A stretch of 64,000 bases of DNA from Coffea arabica (Eukaryota; Streptophyta; Magnoliopsida; Gentianales; Rubiaceae), in contig NC_092312.1 of NCBI RefSeq assembly GCF_036785885.1, forward strand, positions 14,092,001-14,156,000, written 5' to 3'. How positions within the stretch are numbered: the stretch's first letter is position 1; the number at the start of each line of letters is the position of its first letter. The translations under genes were made by a program, and so were the position numbers. Of this stretch, positions 47,237-60,026 are shown piece after piece. The notes under the pieces are model-generated. The model had not been told where the DNA came from and did no database searches. It saw only the letters and a list, made by a program, of their open reading frames with translations.

Positions 47237-48710
47237 TGAGATCAACAATTAATTGAGACACCCTATACTTGTTTTTTAGTTCCAATCAGCAACATTATTC
47301 GAATTACTATATAATTGAATAGAAATTTGGGTATCGTGCTCCATAAGATGCCCTAGACCTCGAGGAACAAAGAAAATTGAAAAAAATAAAAAAGAGATAG
47401 ACTTTTAAATTTTTTTTTGTTGCATTTAGTTTTTTTTTTTTTTCTATTTTTCCTAGGTTTAAGTGTAGGAAGATAGTGAGAATAAAAAAATGTCCACTAG
47501 GAAACTCTGCTTTAACTTCTCATTGTAATTAGCTTCACGCATGGATGATCCTATCCTTATCCAACGGCTAACTTTCTTGGCCTTTTTCTTTTGTACTTTA
47601 AGCACAAATTGAAAGAGATCTTCTTGGCATTGTAATTTGATGAACTTCACAAGTCTTCTCTTCAATTAGTTAGTATAGATTAGATGTTATGAGATTTCCC
47701 CCCCCCCCCCCCCCCCCCCCCCCTTTCTCCCACTTAGTTTTGATCCACGATTTTGAAGTAATTATTTTATTTTCACATGAACAATTGAAACCTCCAATGG
47801 GCAGACATAAATTTCTACACGGGTATACAAAACTATAGGCTGCTTATTGCTTGTACTTCAGTAGAAATATTTATTAAAATTTTGGGTAAAATTTTATTAC
47901 TTTTTTTTATCACGCATGCTTTTTTTTTTTTTTTTTTAAATACTTCGATAATATATTGGTGAAACTTGAATGAAGATTCATGGAAGATTTGAAAACATTT
48001 TTTTTTCTCCTTTTGCTTTTAGATTTGAAAACATTGGTTCAAATAAAGGTATTACTGATAATTAATTCTGTAATTTTTTTTGTCTTGCTTGACTCTGGAA
48101 TATCATCCCCGGATGATGACTAGTTCAATTCCTTAAAGCAACACATTACTTCTAGATAGCGAACGGTCAGCCCTCGTGCCTGACTTTCTCTTAGATATTT
48201 CTTGTGTGGAAACTACAGAGCCTGATTGACTGACCACAAGAAAGCAACACAGAACATAAATTCTTGCAGCTAATAATACCGAGTGCCTATTTTCCTTCTT
48301 CCCTTATTTTTTTTTTGTGAGATCAGAGCCGAGGTTCCATTTCATGGAAACCATCAGCAGCCAATTTTGCCAACATTTGGAAAAATTACTGCATGCTTAG
48401 ATACCTAAAGAATATTAGCTAAGCATGTAATTACACCAGGTGTTTAATTGTTTATTTTGGTTTTTTGGGAGGAACACAAATAACCAATTTGGTTGGTGAA
48501 TCAAAAAAAATTCAATATAAGGTACGGATATATCTATGAAGAAAATACAATAGCCAACAAAAAGTTGGCGGTTGTTCAAAACTGTATATTATAGCATTTT
48601 TCTTGAAATACCGATGCAATTTACTGTACAAAAGATCTAACTCATGCTTGAGTTCAAGGAGAAGATTGTGATCTCTGGTAAACACATTACGCTTTTTAAA
48701 CATCGTTTTA
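47237..48710. other. WRKY 3' flank and intergenic stretch
   Basis: No gene recognised. It holds a C26 run at 47698-47723 and several T runs. Confidence 0.5.
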
Positions 48711-48800
48711 TCTCAGATACATTATATTAAAAAAAAAATATTACGATAAATGAGACTAAAAAATATTTCCAAATAACTTTGGATCCAAACAAACCTTTTT
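48711..48800 (-). repeat. partial GTTTGGAT foldback MITE
   Basis: On the minus strand AGGTTTGTTTGGATCC is followed by ATTTGGAAATATTTTTTAG and ATGTATCTGAGATAAAA, the phrase order of the family arm at 40069. Confidence 0.4.
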
Positions 48801-49320
48801 TTGTTCTCCTGATAGATCATTGATTTATTATCTTTAACCCTCTTAGATCCACCGCTTTTCTCTTTCTTGGAAAGGACAAGAAAAGTTATGGCAAAGGAGA
48901 ATTTTGATCCGCAGGCTGAGGACCTCAACCAACTCTATTGGAAAATAACAAAGAGACAAACCAGATCCAAGACCAAAAGTAATTGTTCCCTTTTTTCCTT
49001 TCCATTCAGTAATGCACATCCTCAGTCCCCATCAAAGCAATCCTCAGCCCTAATACAACTTCTTTTAAAAGCTGGCAAGTTGGGCAAACAACTTTCTCAT
49101 CACTTAATCTAGAGATGTGACTAGCAACTGATTGGCTGACTGTTCACTAAAGTCAAATGAACAGGAAAATTGACTTTAAAGCAATGATGGCTGGATTCAA
49201 TTGGTGAAGGTGAGCACCAATCATTTTGGTAATTATTACATAAGCAGTCCTTAAAATAAGGCGGTTGCACATGATTTCTTTCAAATCGCCAAGCTTATCT
49301 AGCTAACCCCACATTGATTA

Positions 49321-49930
49321 AGGGTTAATTATCAGGGTTACCTCACTTTGCACCTCTCGAATAGTATCAAATTGCACTTTGTACCCTGAACTATTAATTC
49401 ATAATTTTCTACCTTCAACTTCTAATTATTCGGCATACCCTACGACTAACAAAAATTCGGCAAATTGAAGTAGATATTTTCCAACCAATTATTTGTAAAA
49501 AGGCCCTTTCAACATACGCTCTTAGTTGTTCTCCAAACAATATTTGGAAAGGCGTGATTCTTCCTATCCAAAGCTAACAAAAGGCTTGATTCTTTTTGTT
49601 ATTATAAATTTTTTGAAGTCCTCTCTCTCTCTCTCTCTCTTCTATCCAAAAATAATGCATTTATTAGCTTTGTGTGGAAGGGAAAAAAACGCACATTATC
49701 ACAAACTTTTTAATAAAAAAGGCATCTTAAGGACAAAATTGGCGGCATAGGAGTTTAGTTGATCCCTTTATGAATCATGGACAGATGAATTCTTCTATAA
49801 TTTTTTGAAACTTAGGAGTAATGGATTGCGAAAAAAATAGATGTTTAAGTTAGTAAAGTGCGAAAAATAAGTTTTAGGGTAAAGAAGTGCAATTTGGGGA
49901 AAGTCAAGGTTGCAAAGTGAAATTAAACCC
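49321..49930. mobile_element. TIR element, about 610 bp, family uncertain
   Basis: The left end AGGGTTAATTATCAGGGTTA runs into CTCACTTTGCACC; the right end inverted reads AGGGTTTAATTTCACTTTGC. AAATTGCACTT occurs in both arms at corresponding positions. No clear target duplication and no coding capacity. Confidence 0.6.
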
Positions 49931-51701
49931 TATCACAATTAAGAAATAAATTTACCCTATTTTATTATTTTAATAGGAGAAGAAGATAGTAATTGAGGAA
50001 GACAACCTTCATATTATTTTAGTACTAAATAATTTTCATATTAATTTGTGAAACTTTTGCTTGATGTGTTGTTGTCCCCACATGTCACACGTGCATTTCA
50101 TAGCGTCACATTCGAATCTATACCAACGTCATTGGCTGCTACTAATCACTAACAACTCTTGTTAACCCTTATCCATTAGAGCATCGAATGAATTAAACTA
50201 ATGGTAAATGGGTTCTTTGTGAGTTAAGGATGGATTAGTATAATAATTAAGCAGATCTGATGTTCGTATCATCTGATTATTTGCTTGTAAAAAGTTGCAG
50301 TTTAATTATCCTTTAAAGTTATAGCAGTTTTGAGATACTGTCTTATCCTCCAATCAAGTCGAAATTTTCTCACCAAACTTCTCATTTAGCCTTGTCAATT
50401 CTGCAAATCAATACTTCAATAAGAAATTTGGCAGTTCAAAACACAACATAGGAATCAAACAAATCACAAGAATTTTCTAAGCTTTCTTAGTATGATGGTA
50501 ATACATCGTAAGGGTGATGTGAGGTGCCATTTGGTAAGAGGGTTTTGAAATGAGAAATTGATAACTATTGCTTAAATTCGTATTACTGAATCGTAGGATA
50601 TTTCTCAACTGGCATAGACATTAACCATGTAATTGTAAGGTCTCTAGTTTAACTCTCCTTCGAAGCATACTTTGCTACTTCTTAAATACCTCACAAAGAA
50701 GAGGGTGTGTAAATTTGCTAAAAGCGTCTCCAATTATGAAATGAAAGACGATATGGCTTAGCATACTGAGCAAAATATTTTAGATCTCTTCATTTCTATC
50801 TCGGTTTTTGTCTTCAATCTTTTAATGCATGTGAAATATATCTTTTCTTTCTTCTTGTGTTTCCTACTCTTTTTCTTATGGTTGATGGTAAGAATGAAAA
50901 TTTGTTGAATGCACTCTTTGATTTACGCCAGAATACACAAGGGAATTCCTTGTCCTTTTTTTTTCTTTTGAGAAAAGGGAATTCCTTGTCCTGATAAATA
51001 GAATTTCAAGAGTTGGATACAACCCACTGAATTTAGCCGGCTTAGACTGATAGGTTATTACTGGTATGCTTTCAAATTCATTTTCAATGCCTTCAAAACT
51101 TGAATGGCACTAGTTTATAAATAGATAGAAACTTCAGAGCTTGTACTAAACGAATCTTTTGTTATGTTCAACTAGATCTGGCTGCTGTTAGGTAAATTAG
51201 ATTCAGAATGATGAAAGAAGCATTTGCTTTCCCCGTTTCATAATCATCTAATTCCATGAATGAACGTATTAGTGTCTTCACCACCCAAGAATGAAGAAGA
51301 AAAACTAAAGAGTTTGGTGAATTATTACGTTCAAGTAGATGAATTATTTATATAGGTGCAAGTTAATAAGGCAACCATTTTGTCCCTTTAACATGTTGCT
51401 ACTATTAAACCCACGAAATTTGGTATCCTTATGTCAATATCAAACTTTAAACAAGGATGCTCATAACCTTATTTCAAATAGTTTCAAAGATTCTATACCA
51501 GTTCTCAAGGGAAAACAGAGAAAAGGAAGCATATTTTTGCTGATGTAGAGCTTTATTTACAGTGACATGTAAATGTGAGTTTGACCAATGTACTGATATG
51601 ATGAGTTAATAGTTTAGCTGTAATCTTGTTGGACCATAAAACAAATGCGTTACCCGTGATTTATACCCAAAAAAAAACTTGTCAGATAACCTTTTAATAT
51701 A
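49931..51701. other. intergenic stretch, no recognised gene
   Basis: AT-rich. GGGAATTCCTTGTCCT occurs twice (about 50940 and 50978). No gene. Confidence 0.45.
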
Positions 51702-52505
51702 GGGATAATTTCAGAAACCTCCCCAAAGATTTTTGACAGTCTCAAGGACCTCCCTTGAAGTTCTGAAAATCCCTTATACCTCCCCTGTCAGATTATTGGG
51801 CCCCAAAATGACGTCATAGACGTTAAATTGACAGAAATATCCCTGCTATTGAAGTAATATATTCTGATAATAACATGAATTAATTAGTGAAATGAGTAAT
51901 ACATAGGATTAACTAACTTAACTAGAATTTGGATGCAAAATGAATTGCTAATTTTAGTTAAGAGAAAAGACGCCAAAAATAGGGCGCCCATTTGGTTGTT
52001 GATGTGACAATGAGAGCTGACTGATCGTTAATTTTGGTGAGGAATAGACCTTCATGAGCCATACTGAGAATGAGAAGAGCATTTGAGAGTTCCAGGAGAA
52101 GTGGGAGAGTTGAAGAAATTGAGTTCAAGAAATTGAGGTGAAGTATTGCTGCAAAGGGTGAAGTATTGCTGTTCTGAGAGTATCTGAAGCAAAGCAAGGT
52201 TAGATACTACATAACTTATGGCTGATGAAGAGGTTACTGACCGTGAGGAAATTGAGCATGTCTTCTTATTTTCCTACAGTAGCTCTGCATGTCTGCTTGT
52301 GTTATTAATATGATCACCTGACAATGTTTTCATTATTTCTGGTTATAATAGTTATAAACTAGAATGTGTATTCATGCATATGTAATGGTGCTGTTTATAT
52401 GAATCATACAAAGTGATTTGCATGAGGTCAGAGGAGTTATTTTGACATAGTATTATATGTTTGTATTCATTGAAGTTCACAAATAGTGATATCTGATCTT
52501 GTAGG

Positions 52506-55125
52506 ATGGTGACTGGTGATGTACATGACATTGTACTCCGTTGTAGAGGGACAAAAGTTCGAATTTCCAATATAAATCCTCAAAATTACTCTTTCATTAA
52601 TCTGCTGAAATGATGTTGCCGAGAAAGCATTATATGAAATGTCTGGAAATATTAATCTTCTTGTACATAAGAGATGTGCAATACCTAGAACAGAAGCATA
52701 TATTGATGTGAATGATGATGAAACTGTCCATGATATGTTTAGTGTGTATGAAGGACAACCAGTCATAAATATAGAGATGTTCAACAAGGACATTATCCCA
52801 GCTGAACAACCTGCCATGTTGTTGAACAGAAAGAAGATTGACTGCTGTGAGCATGAGCACATAGAAATTCAGAACAAACATTCTGCCTTGGCTGATGATG
52901 CGCAAAATGTTCATGTCATTGACAGTCAGGATGAGGGATATGGGGGTGAATCTAGCTCTGATGAATCATGGAAGCAAGGATTTGATGATGACAATGAAGA
53001 TGATATAGGTGATGAGTTAATGGTTCTGTTTGAGATTTCTAGCAGTGATGAAGATTTTCAAAACTTTTATGATAATGAAACTGGTGAAATTATACCAGAT
53101 TCTGAATCTGAGCAAGAAATTGACCCTTTAAGAGAAGTACTAAGAAACAAGATGTGGACTTACAATCCAAGGGAGGAGATAGAATTCAAGAAGGGATAAC
53201 TATTCACTAATGTTGATACCTTTAGAGCAGCACTGAAGGATTATGTGATCCAAAAAAATTTCCCATCAAAAGGTTGAAGAATGAGAAAACCAGGTGTATT
53301 GCAATCTGTGATGTTGCTGGATGTACATGGAGAATTCATGTGTCCCCTGTAGCTAATTCAGTAACATTTATGATTAAGACATACACACCTGAACACACGT
53401 GTGATGGATAACAAAAATCGTAAGGCCACCTCTGACTGGATGGCCAAGAAACTGCTAACTATGATGAGAACCCATCCGCACTTGTCAAGAAAGGGCATTG
53501 AAGTTGAGATGCTAAAATATGGTGTGCATCCTAGCAAACAGCAAGTGTACAAAGCCAAACAAAAGGCAAGAGAAGAGATTGAAGACACACATTCATAATC
53601 ATATAGTAAACTGCCAAAATATGATGTGCTTCTAAGGCAACATAATCCTAGTAATGTTTGTAAGATTCATTAGGACAAACCAAATCTACTAGTTGAACCA
53701 ATGTTCCTGAAACTTTTTATCAGCTTTAAAGGACAGAAAAATGGATTTTTAGCTGGTTGTAGATCCTTTGTTGGATTTGATGGATGTCATTTGAAAGGTA
53801 GTTTTGGTGGAGTATTGCTGGCTGCTGTTGCATTGGATGCTAATAATAGCATATTTTCCATTGCATTTGCTATTGTTGAGGTAGAAAACAGAGAGACTTA
53901 GAGTTGGTTCTTTCATTTCTTTAAAGAATTCTTTGGACCATTCCACAACAATTCTCTCTTAACTGTCATGAGTGATAGACAAAAGGTATTATTAAACACT
54001 GAACTTGATAAAATTTGGATAACCTGCTGTGTAGATATGGTAAAAACTACTGACTGCTTTTTGATTTTCATGTAGGGGTTGAATTTTGCATATGAAAAGT
54101 TGCTGCCATCTACAATTGGAAGATACTGTTGCAGACATATTTGCAGTAATTTCATGTCTCAGTTTCCTAGAATGTTACTGACTAGTTTCTTTTGGCAAGC
54201 TGCTAAGAGTTATGATGCAATTGGATTTAATGAAGCAATGCAAAGAATCAAGGACATAAATATAGAAGCATGGAGGTACTTATCTAAGATTCTAGTTTCT
54301 ACTTGGGCTAGATATGCATTCTCAACAGAAATGAAATGTGACCATGTCACAAACAACTTCATGGAATCCTTCAATGCTTGGATTGGAGACTTAAGGGGCC
54401 AACCAATATTGACACTTGTTGAAGATCTAAGAAAAAAATTTATGAAAAAATTACACAAAAGGTATCAGAAGGCTTGCACATGGATGTCTACTATCCCAAA
54501 AAACATCATAGAAAAGCTCAAGGAAATTTCAATACATTCTAGGAGATGTTCATTGCAGATGGCCAGTAAGGATTTGTTTGAAGTTACTGATGGTGATAGA
54601 GCATTTATAGTGAGTTTGAACCAGAAGACATGTGACTGTGGAGCTTTCCAATTGTCTGGACTCCCATGCAAGCATGCTGCACTTGAAATTATATACAGAA
54701 AATAGAAATTGGAGACATACTGTGATCTTTGCTTCTCAACAGAAATGTATCTCAAGACATACAGTGGCATGATATATCCAATTCCTCACGAGAAGAGATG
54801 GCTTCCATTAATTGATGTCATACCAAAAACTGTCCTTCCACCACCATTGAAAAGAGCTCCAGGTTGTCCAAGGGTTAATAGAAGGAGAGGACCTGATGAA
54901 CCAAGCCAATCTCAAACAAATAGGTCAACCACTATGAGATGTGGCAACTGCAAAACTACTGGACATAATACTAAAACATGTCCAAGAGCACCTGTGAGAC
55001 AAAAGAGTACAAGTACCTGTGGCACAAACAAGGTTCAGTCTAGTGATTTAATTGACAGCATTGAAATTACTAAGCGAGCTTGTAATTTGTTATCAATTTT
55101 CATGTCAGGTTACTCATTTTGCTAG
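52506..55125 (+). pseudogene. MURA-type transposase, broken
   Basis: Cut-and-paste transposase of Mutator-like elements, which binds the TIRs and catalyses excision and insertion with a DDE-type RNase H fold. Visible in order: an N-terminal segment HDIVLRCRGTKVRIS, an acidic Asp/Glu-rich region, the zinc-binding MULE N-domain (CDVAGCTWRIHVS), GFDGCHLKG with the first catalytic Asp, MSDRQK with the second, CRHICSNF, FMESFNAWIGDLR, a SWIM finger CDCGAFQLSGLPCKHA, and a CCHC knuckle CGNCKTTGHNTKTC. A GT-AG intron at 53986-54075 splits DRQK|GL. Damage: a frameshift near 52611, stop at 53197, frameshift near 53255, stop and frameshift near 53409, and further stops near 53597, 53671, 53899 and 54703. 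Several fit CAA-to-TAA or TGG-to-TAG changes, as expected from deamination of methylated DNA. A C-terminal exon may continue to 55690. Confidence 0.92.
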
Positions 55126-56085
55126 AGGAAAGCCAGGAAGGGGAATTGCAAATACAAGGCTTTCAAGATCTATTCTATGGGTTACAATTCTTTTAGATTC
55201 ACATACAATTCTTTTCGTATGATGACAATGTCTGATGAGCTAATGCATAGGTGATTTGTGCAGGATCATGCTGATGGCAATGTGCCTATTGTGGTTTCTA
55301 GTCAAGGCAACAACCCAAGTCCATCAACTCAATCACCATTAATGAATGCTTACTTGAATTTGCAAACAACAACCAATACTATTAAGAGAAAGATATTTGT
55401 TCCTTAATCCCTTTTACATCATAGCTGCACTTTTAATGCTTATTTACATGCCTGTATATTAATACATGCTTCGACCAAAATTTCAGAGAGGATGCCCTTC
55501 CAACAAATCTGCTCCATCAGCTGCATATAACCCCAAAAGGAAAACTTCAACAGCAACACCTCAACCAATTGCAGTAATGCATACTGCTGCACTACATCCC
55601 AGTGGAAGTGCCCAAATACAAACTGATGTCAACATCAATGTTTCAGTTTCTCATGATTCTTACAATGTCAGTAGCAGCTTCACCTTTTATTAGAATCTGA
55701 TTAAGAGTCTTTTGTTATTTGGATATCAAAGGACATGAATATCTGATCATTAGTAGTCGACATTGGAGAAATTTATCTTTTTGTTTTGGAGAATATATGA
55801 TGTTTTTATCATGAATATCTAATGTTTTGGAGAAGTTATCTTTTTGTATCAACTTGGATGCATGAGTGGAAATATTTGGCTGTTGTACATATAAATTCCA
55901 CCCCACTCAAACCTTTTGTATCGCTACAACTAAGTAGTATGAAATGCTTCTCAACAGAAACTGAAGTTTCATTTGCACTATTACTTGTACATTGTGTTTT
56001 TGTGTAATCTGTCATGTGGTATTCAATAAGCAAAACTGGAAGCACATGATAATGAATCTGGTTCTTTACTATTATAAACCAATAC
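55126..56085. other. interior of the Mutator-like element between its two genes
   Basis: The open frame at 55466-55693 is Pro/Thr/Ser-rich and could be a last transposase exon. The remainder up to the GRF frame shows nothing recognisable. Confidence 0.4.
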
Positions 56086-56883
56086 TCATTTGATTTCTTT
56101 TACAATCAATATAACAACATAGACAGCTAAAAATACAAGGTTCATTATAAGCATCAATTTCACTACGGAGTTGAACTGGACAGCATTCAAATTCTGCACT
56201 TGATCACCCCTTTGCATGATTGAATGTCTTTCTACTCTTTGCTTGCTCACTTCACCATCTTTAGACCCTTGGAACCACTGAAACAATATCAACAGCAAAA
56301 TGTAAATACCTATGAATAACAGGTTCATTATAAGCAGCCATTTCACAATGGAGTTCGACTACTCTACTTTGGCAAACTGTATCTAATCCTCCTTTTGCAT
56401 GCTTGAACGTTGATCTGTTCTTTGGCTGATCACTTCACCTTCTTCAGGCCCTTCGAACCACTGAAAGAATTTGCAATTTGAGCAGCAGAAATAGAGCTTG
56501 TTTGGATTCCTCCAGCTCTCAGAAATCTTAATGCTTGCTTTCCGATGACAATGGCAATATCTATTTCTTATTGAAAATGAAGTTGGAGAATTCCATGATG
56601 AATCTACAGACTTGAAGAAGCCATGTGTATCTGTTTGTAGGTAGTTCAGCTTATAGTTGTATGAGCACTTTTGCAGAAACCTCAGCCACAATCCAACAAC
56701 ATCCAATGCTTTCTCTTGCAACTCTAGTAGGCAATTATATAGAGCTCCAAAGCAACACTGTTGTTTCTTTTTACCGTTACAAACAATTACTTTGAGAGCC
56801 GTTGGCATGAAGCAGAAGACAATTTCTTGCAATACATCCTTACCTTTTTCCATCAATTTCACATACACCCCCTGAAATTTCAA
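56086..56883 (-). pseudogene. GRF zinc-finger/membrane protein inside the Mutator-like element
   Basis: On the minus strand the frame 56883-56383 contains CHCHRKASIKISESW, then RNPNKLYFCC and FFQWFEG: the Cys/His and NPxxxFxCC...FxW pattern of the GRF zinc finger, a nucleic-acid-binding module. After two in-frame stops, 56346-56086 encodes a hydrophobic segment (LLIMNLLFIGIYILLLILF), then repeats FQWFQG...GEV...QR and a second membrane-like segment. The repeated FQWF...hydrophobic unit indicates an internal tandem duplication of about 180 bp. GRF finger plus C-terminal membrane segment resembles the plant At1g43920-like family. TTTCAG before GGGGTGTATG (56871) may be an intron acceptor, so the true start lies upstream or is lost. 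It lies antisense and downstream of the transposase. Confidence 0.72.
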
Positions 56884-57167
56884 AGGAACAAGATTCCATT
56901 GAAATTTTCAACATAAACATCCTCACTAATGACAATCTTAAGGGCAGAGGTGGAATTTCTTTATTTTCTCTTGCCTGATACACATTTTGTATTCATTGTC
57001 CACCTCAATTGGGTTGAATCTAATACTATCTACTTAGTTTTAGGGGAGGTATAAGGGATTTTCGAAACTTTAGGGGAGGTCCTTGAGATTGTCAGAAACC
57101 TCAGCGGAGGTTTTTGAAATTATCCCATTAATATAATCACCTTGCTCGTCTCACCTAGACTAGCCCA

Positions 57168-57306
57168 CTTGGATTGCTATTTTTTTAAAGTTTTTGTATA
57201 AAAATATACTATAGCACTTTAATGTATGTGAAATAAAATGTAATTGAAAAATATGTTTACAAAAAATGTTAAAAATTTTTGAAAGAAAAAGCATTCCAAA
57301 CAAGGC
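57168..57306. repeat. short GTTTGGAT-type MITE relative
   Basis: Left end TTGGATTGCTATTTTTTTAA and right end GCATTCCAAACAAGG are inverted, with TATAGCACTTTAATGTATGT and GTGAAATAAAATG inside, as in the foldback family. It lies just outside the Mutator-like element. Confidence 0.5.
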
Positions 57307-57691
57307 CTGATCTGCTCTCTGTGAGTTTTCTTTTGTTTTTTTGGTAAGTAGTCTGTGAGAGTGTTGCGTTTGGATACAGTAATTAATCATAATATTCCCC
57401 TAACACGATTTCTTGCCATCTTTTTTTAGCTCAGGTACATTCAACAAAAGAAGTACCATGGTGAATAATACCCAAAAAAAGCTTTCTGAAATAATCTTCA
57501 ATTGGACGCCCACAAATTTTCAGTCCAACCCAAAGTGCCAGCATGAGATAAGTCATTATTGAAGTTTACTTGCTCAAGATAATTTGGAGATTAGTACAAT
57601 CGACAAGTGAAGTAGTATGGTCCTAAAAGAGTACACCATCAATGAATAAATGAAAACAACAGGACCAACATTTCATTTCTAACCAAATTCT

Positions 57692-57741
57692 GCTAGATGC
57701 AACAGCAGTCCTGCTCGCTAGATGCAACAGCAGTCCTGCTC
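57692..57741. repeat. 25-bp perfect tandem duplication
   Basis: Two adjacent copies of a 25-bp unit starting GCTAGATGCAACAGCAGTCC, located about 150 bp beyond the Rab stop codon, probably in or near the Rab 3' untranslated region. Confidence 0.92.
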
Positions 57742-57892
57742 AAATATTTAGAACAAAAATAATAACAGATAGACAATTTCCACGTCTATGTAGGCGCTTA
57801 ATTTAGAAACTTTAGCTACAATCTCAGTGTAGACATACATCCAGCAATTTAAATAAACACCTCAGAATGCTGCATATCAACTTGGTTAAAAA

Positions 57893-58328
57893 CTATGTTG
57901 AACAGCAGCCACCTTTCTTCATGGCGGATACATCCTTACCGACATCGATTTTCTCTCCCTTTGATGGAACTGTTCCATTAGCTCCATTTTCACCAGCCTC
58001 CATGGCCTTCTTGCTCACTATATGGTAAATCTGCGTAAGGACCTCTGCAAATGCACTATCCACATTGGTAGCTTCAAGTGCAGAAGTTTCCATGAAATAA
58101 AGTGATTCCCTTTCTGCAAAAGACTTTCCATCCTCAGTTGAGACTGCCACAAGGTGTCGGAGATCGGACTTGTTGCCAACAAGCATGACAACAATATTGG
58201 GATCTGTGTGATCTCTCAGTTCCCTCAACCACCTTTCTACATTCTCAAAAGTAGAATGCCGTGTCACATCATACACAAGCAAGGCACCAACAGCACCGCG
58301 GTAATAGGCGCTGGTGATGGCCCGATAC
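57893..58328 (-). CDS. RABA1-like: RABA1-type Rab GTPase, last exon only
   Basis: The exon is read from an AG acceptor (TCTCTAG before 58328) to the stop at 57893, giving 144 aa. It starts within ...(R)[22 protein letters not shown], the Rab11/RABA sequence just after the WDTAGQE motif. It contains the guanine-specificity motifs NKSD and ETSAL and ends KKGGCCST, a double-cysteine site for geranylgeranylation. RABA1 GTPases act in trans-Golgi/recycling endosome to plasma membrane traffic. The family length is about 217 aa, so about 73 residues, with the P-loop, switch I and WDTAGQE, are encoded by a first exon that I cannot find up to 64000. It is therefore partial here. The sequence is undamaged and the exon boundary is at the family's usual place, which argues for a real gene. 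Confidence 0.93.
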
Positions 58329-60026
58329 CTAGAGATCCAAAGAGATCACAAGAAATCAAAATTATAGCCACAGTTATAAAGAATTTTGTTGGTGGAAGAA
58401 GATTTGGCAGACCCCAATAGCATCTATAAGCTGAAGAGGCCAAAAAATTTGCAGTAAAAGTCACCATGAAGCAGATACATCCCAACTGTCACAATTAAAA
58501 AGGGCAAGCATTTCAAATACAAGAATATTTAATGGTTTCCCAACGCAACAAAACAACTTACACCAAAATGACAATCAATGCTTTTCAAATTTCAGGTGAT
58601 GTACAATAGTCAGTTCACTGATGAAATTGCTACAACACAAAAATAATGAATGGATGAATTATCCATGTTATGATTAGTTTTGTTCCCACAGAATTCAAAT
58701 ATTTTAGCCCTTTAACCCGATATTGTGGTATAAACAAGCACAAGACAATGCTAGGACTGTGGTAAAGCATCGTTACTTTGTATTAGCACAATTTTGTAGT
58801 AGGCTAAGATTAAGCAAAGCATCATTAACATTTTGACATTCAAGGCAGATTACATGCAAGGTTACATGATGCAGCAGAGAATATGAACATTTCAGCACCA
58901 TAGGCAAAGGAGCCATACACATTTTTACACAAATTAATAGAACTCTTCAGGGTTCTCTTGTAATTAGTTAGGCTTGACTACAAGACTGACCTTGCATTGT
59001 TCTATTTATTCAGCAGTACCTCTGCTCTCATCCATGAATTGCCCCTTACTCTATTAACAGCAGTCTACACCTACATCAATCATTTACTTCAGTTGAATTT
59101 CCTGCACATGTAGTCTCTCACCTTTTCTTAAGGTGATCACTATCAGATATGCAATAAAGGCAAAAATGCCTTGATGGGTTCTCTTAAATTACCAGTACAT
59201 CAACTTAATGCATAAAATTCATCAGTTAACTCTTCTGGTACGATCACAAATATATCTTACTATGTTGAGTCCAACTCTATTGTCTATGTATCCATCTTGC
59301 AGACCAGCATTTTATTTCTTTAAGTGCAGTATTTCAATACTTGTGTCTCTGTACTTTTCGCATTACCATGCAGGAGTACCTCTGAGGATACAGTCAATTT
59401 AATTTAACAAGGAATATCATTCTCAAGTTCTCCATCCATCGTTGTCAATTTAATTTTAAGTATCTAAAGATACCAAACCATGATAATTCCTATTAGATTT
59501 GTCCTTCCAAAATAAACAAAGAACCACCATATCTTTTTCTTTTGCCCACTCGCTGTGTTTGTTCTCATTGCTCGCTCCAGTAAATAGTCCTTTTTCACTG
59601 TTGTACACCAAAGCTTTTTTTTTTTTTTTTTTTTTTTTTTACAATTTTGTGTTTTTTAATTTTTTTTAACTCATCCACCAAAACTTCTAGCATGCAAAAA
59701 AAAAAAAAAAAAAAAAAAAAATCCTCCATGACATCGTAAAGGTACTAATTGAAGGTTTACAGTGAATCTTAATTCATAAAGTACAAAACTTTGCAGCCTA
59801 AATCAATTTCAAATGTATGCATCAGGATTCTCTAGGGCTTTCTCCAAAATAGGAAAATTTTCTACTCCTTCAACATTCATCTTCCACAAATCTGTTAGCC
59901 ACAAAAAAAATGTAAGAAAAAACAATATTTATATGAGGTAACAATGAAATCCTAATTGATAAACCAACCAAAAGCCAATTATTTTCTAAGTCTCCTATGA
60001 AGGAGAGCAATGGACAAAAAGAGAAG

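Larger units (their letters stand above)
51702..57126 (+). mobile_element. 5.4-kb Mutator-like element (decayed autonomous copy)
   Basis: Ends GGGATAATTTCAGAAACCTC and (inverted) ...GAAATTATCCC, with terminal similarity over about 70 bp. The flanks TTTAATATA and ATTAATATA match at 8 of 9. It encloses a plus-strand MURA-type transposase (broken) and a minus-strand GRF zinc-finger frame. It shares termini with gene-less copies A, B and D in this window and is the coding member of that family here. The stops and frameshifts mean it probably cannot move by itself now. Confidence 0.92.

Noticed and set aside
52352..52914. Minus-strand open frames over the transposase
   Set aside because: They are the complement of the transposase coding strand and show no independent domain.
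58154..58485. Plus- and minus-strand frames overlapping the Rab exon edge
   Set aside because: They are shadows of the Rab exon and the adjacent intron.
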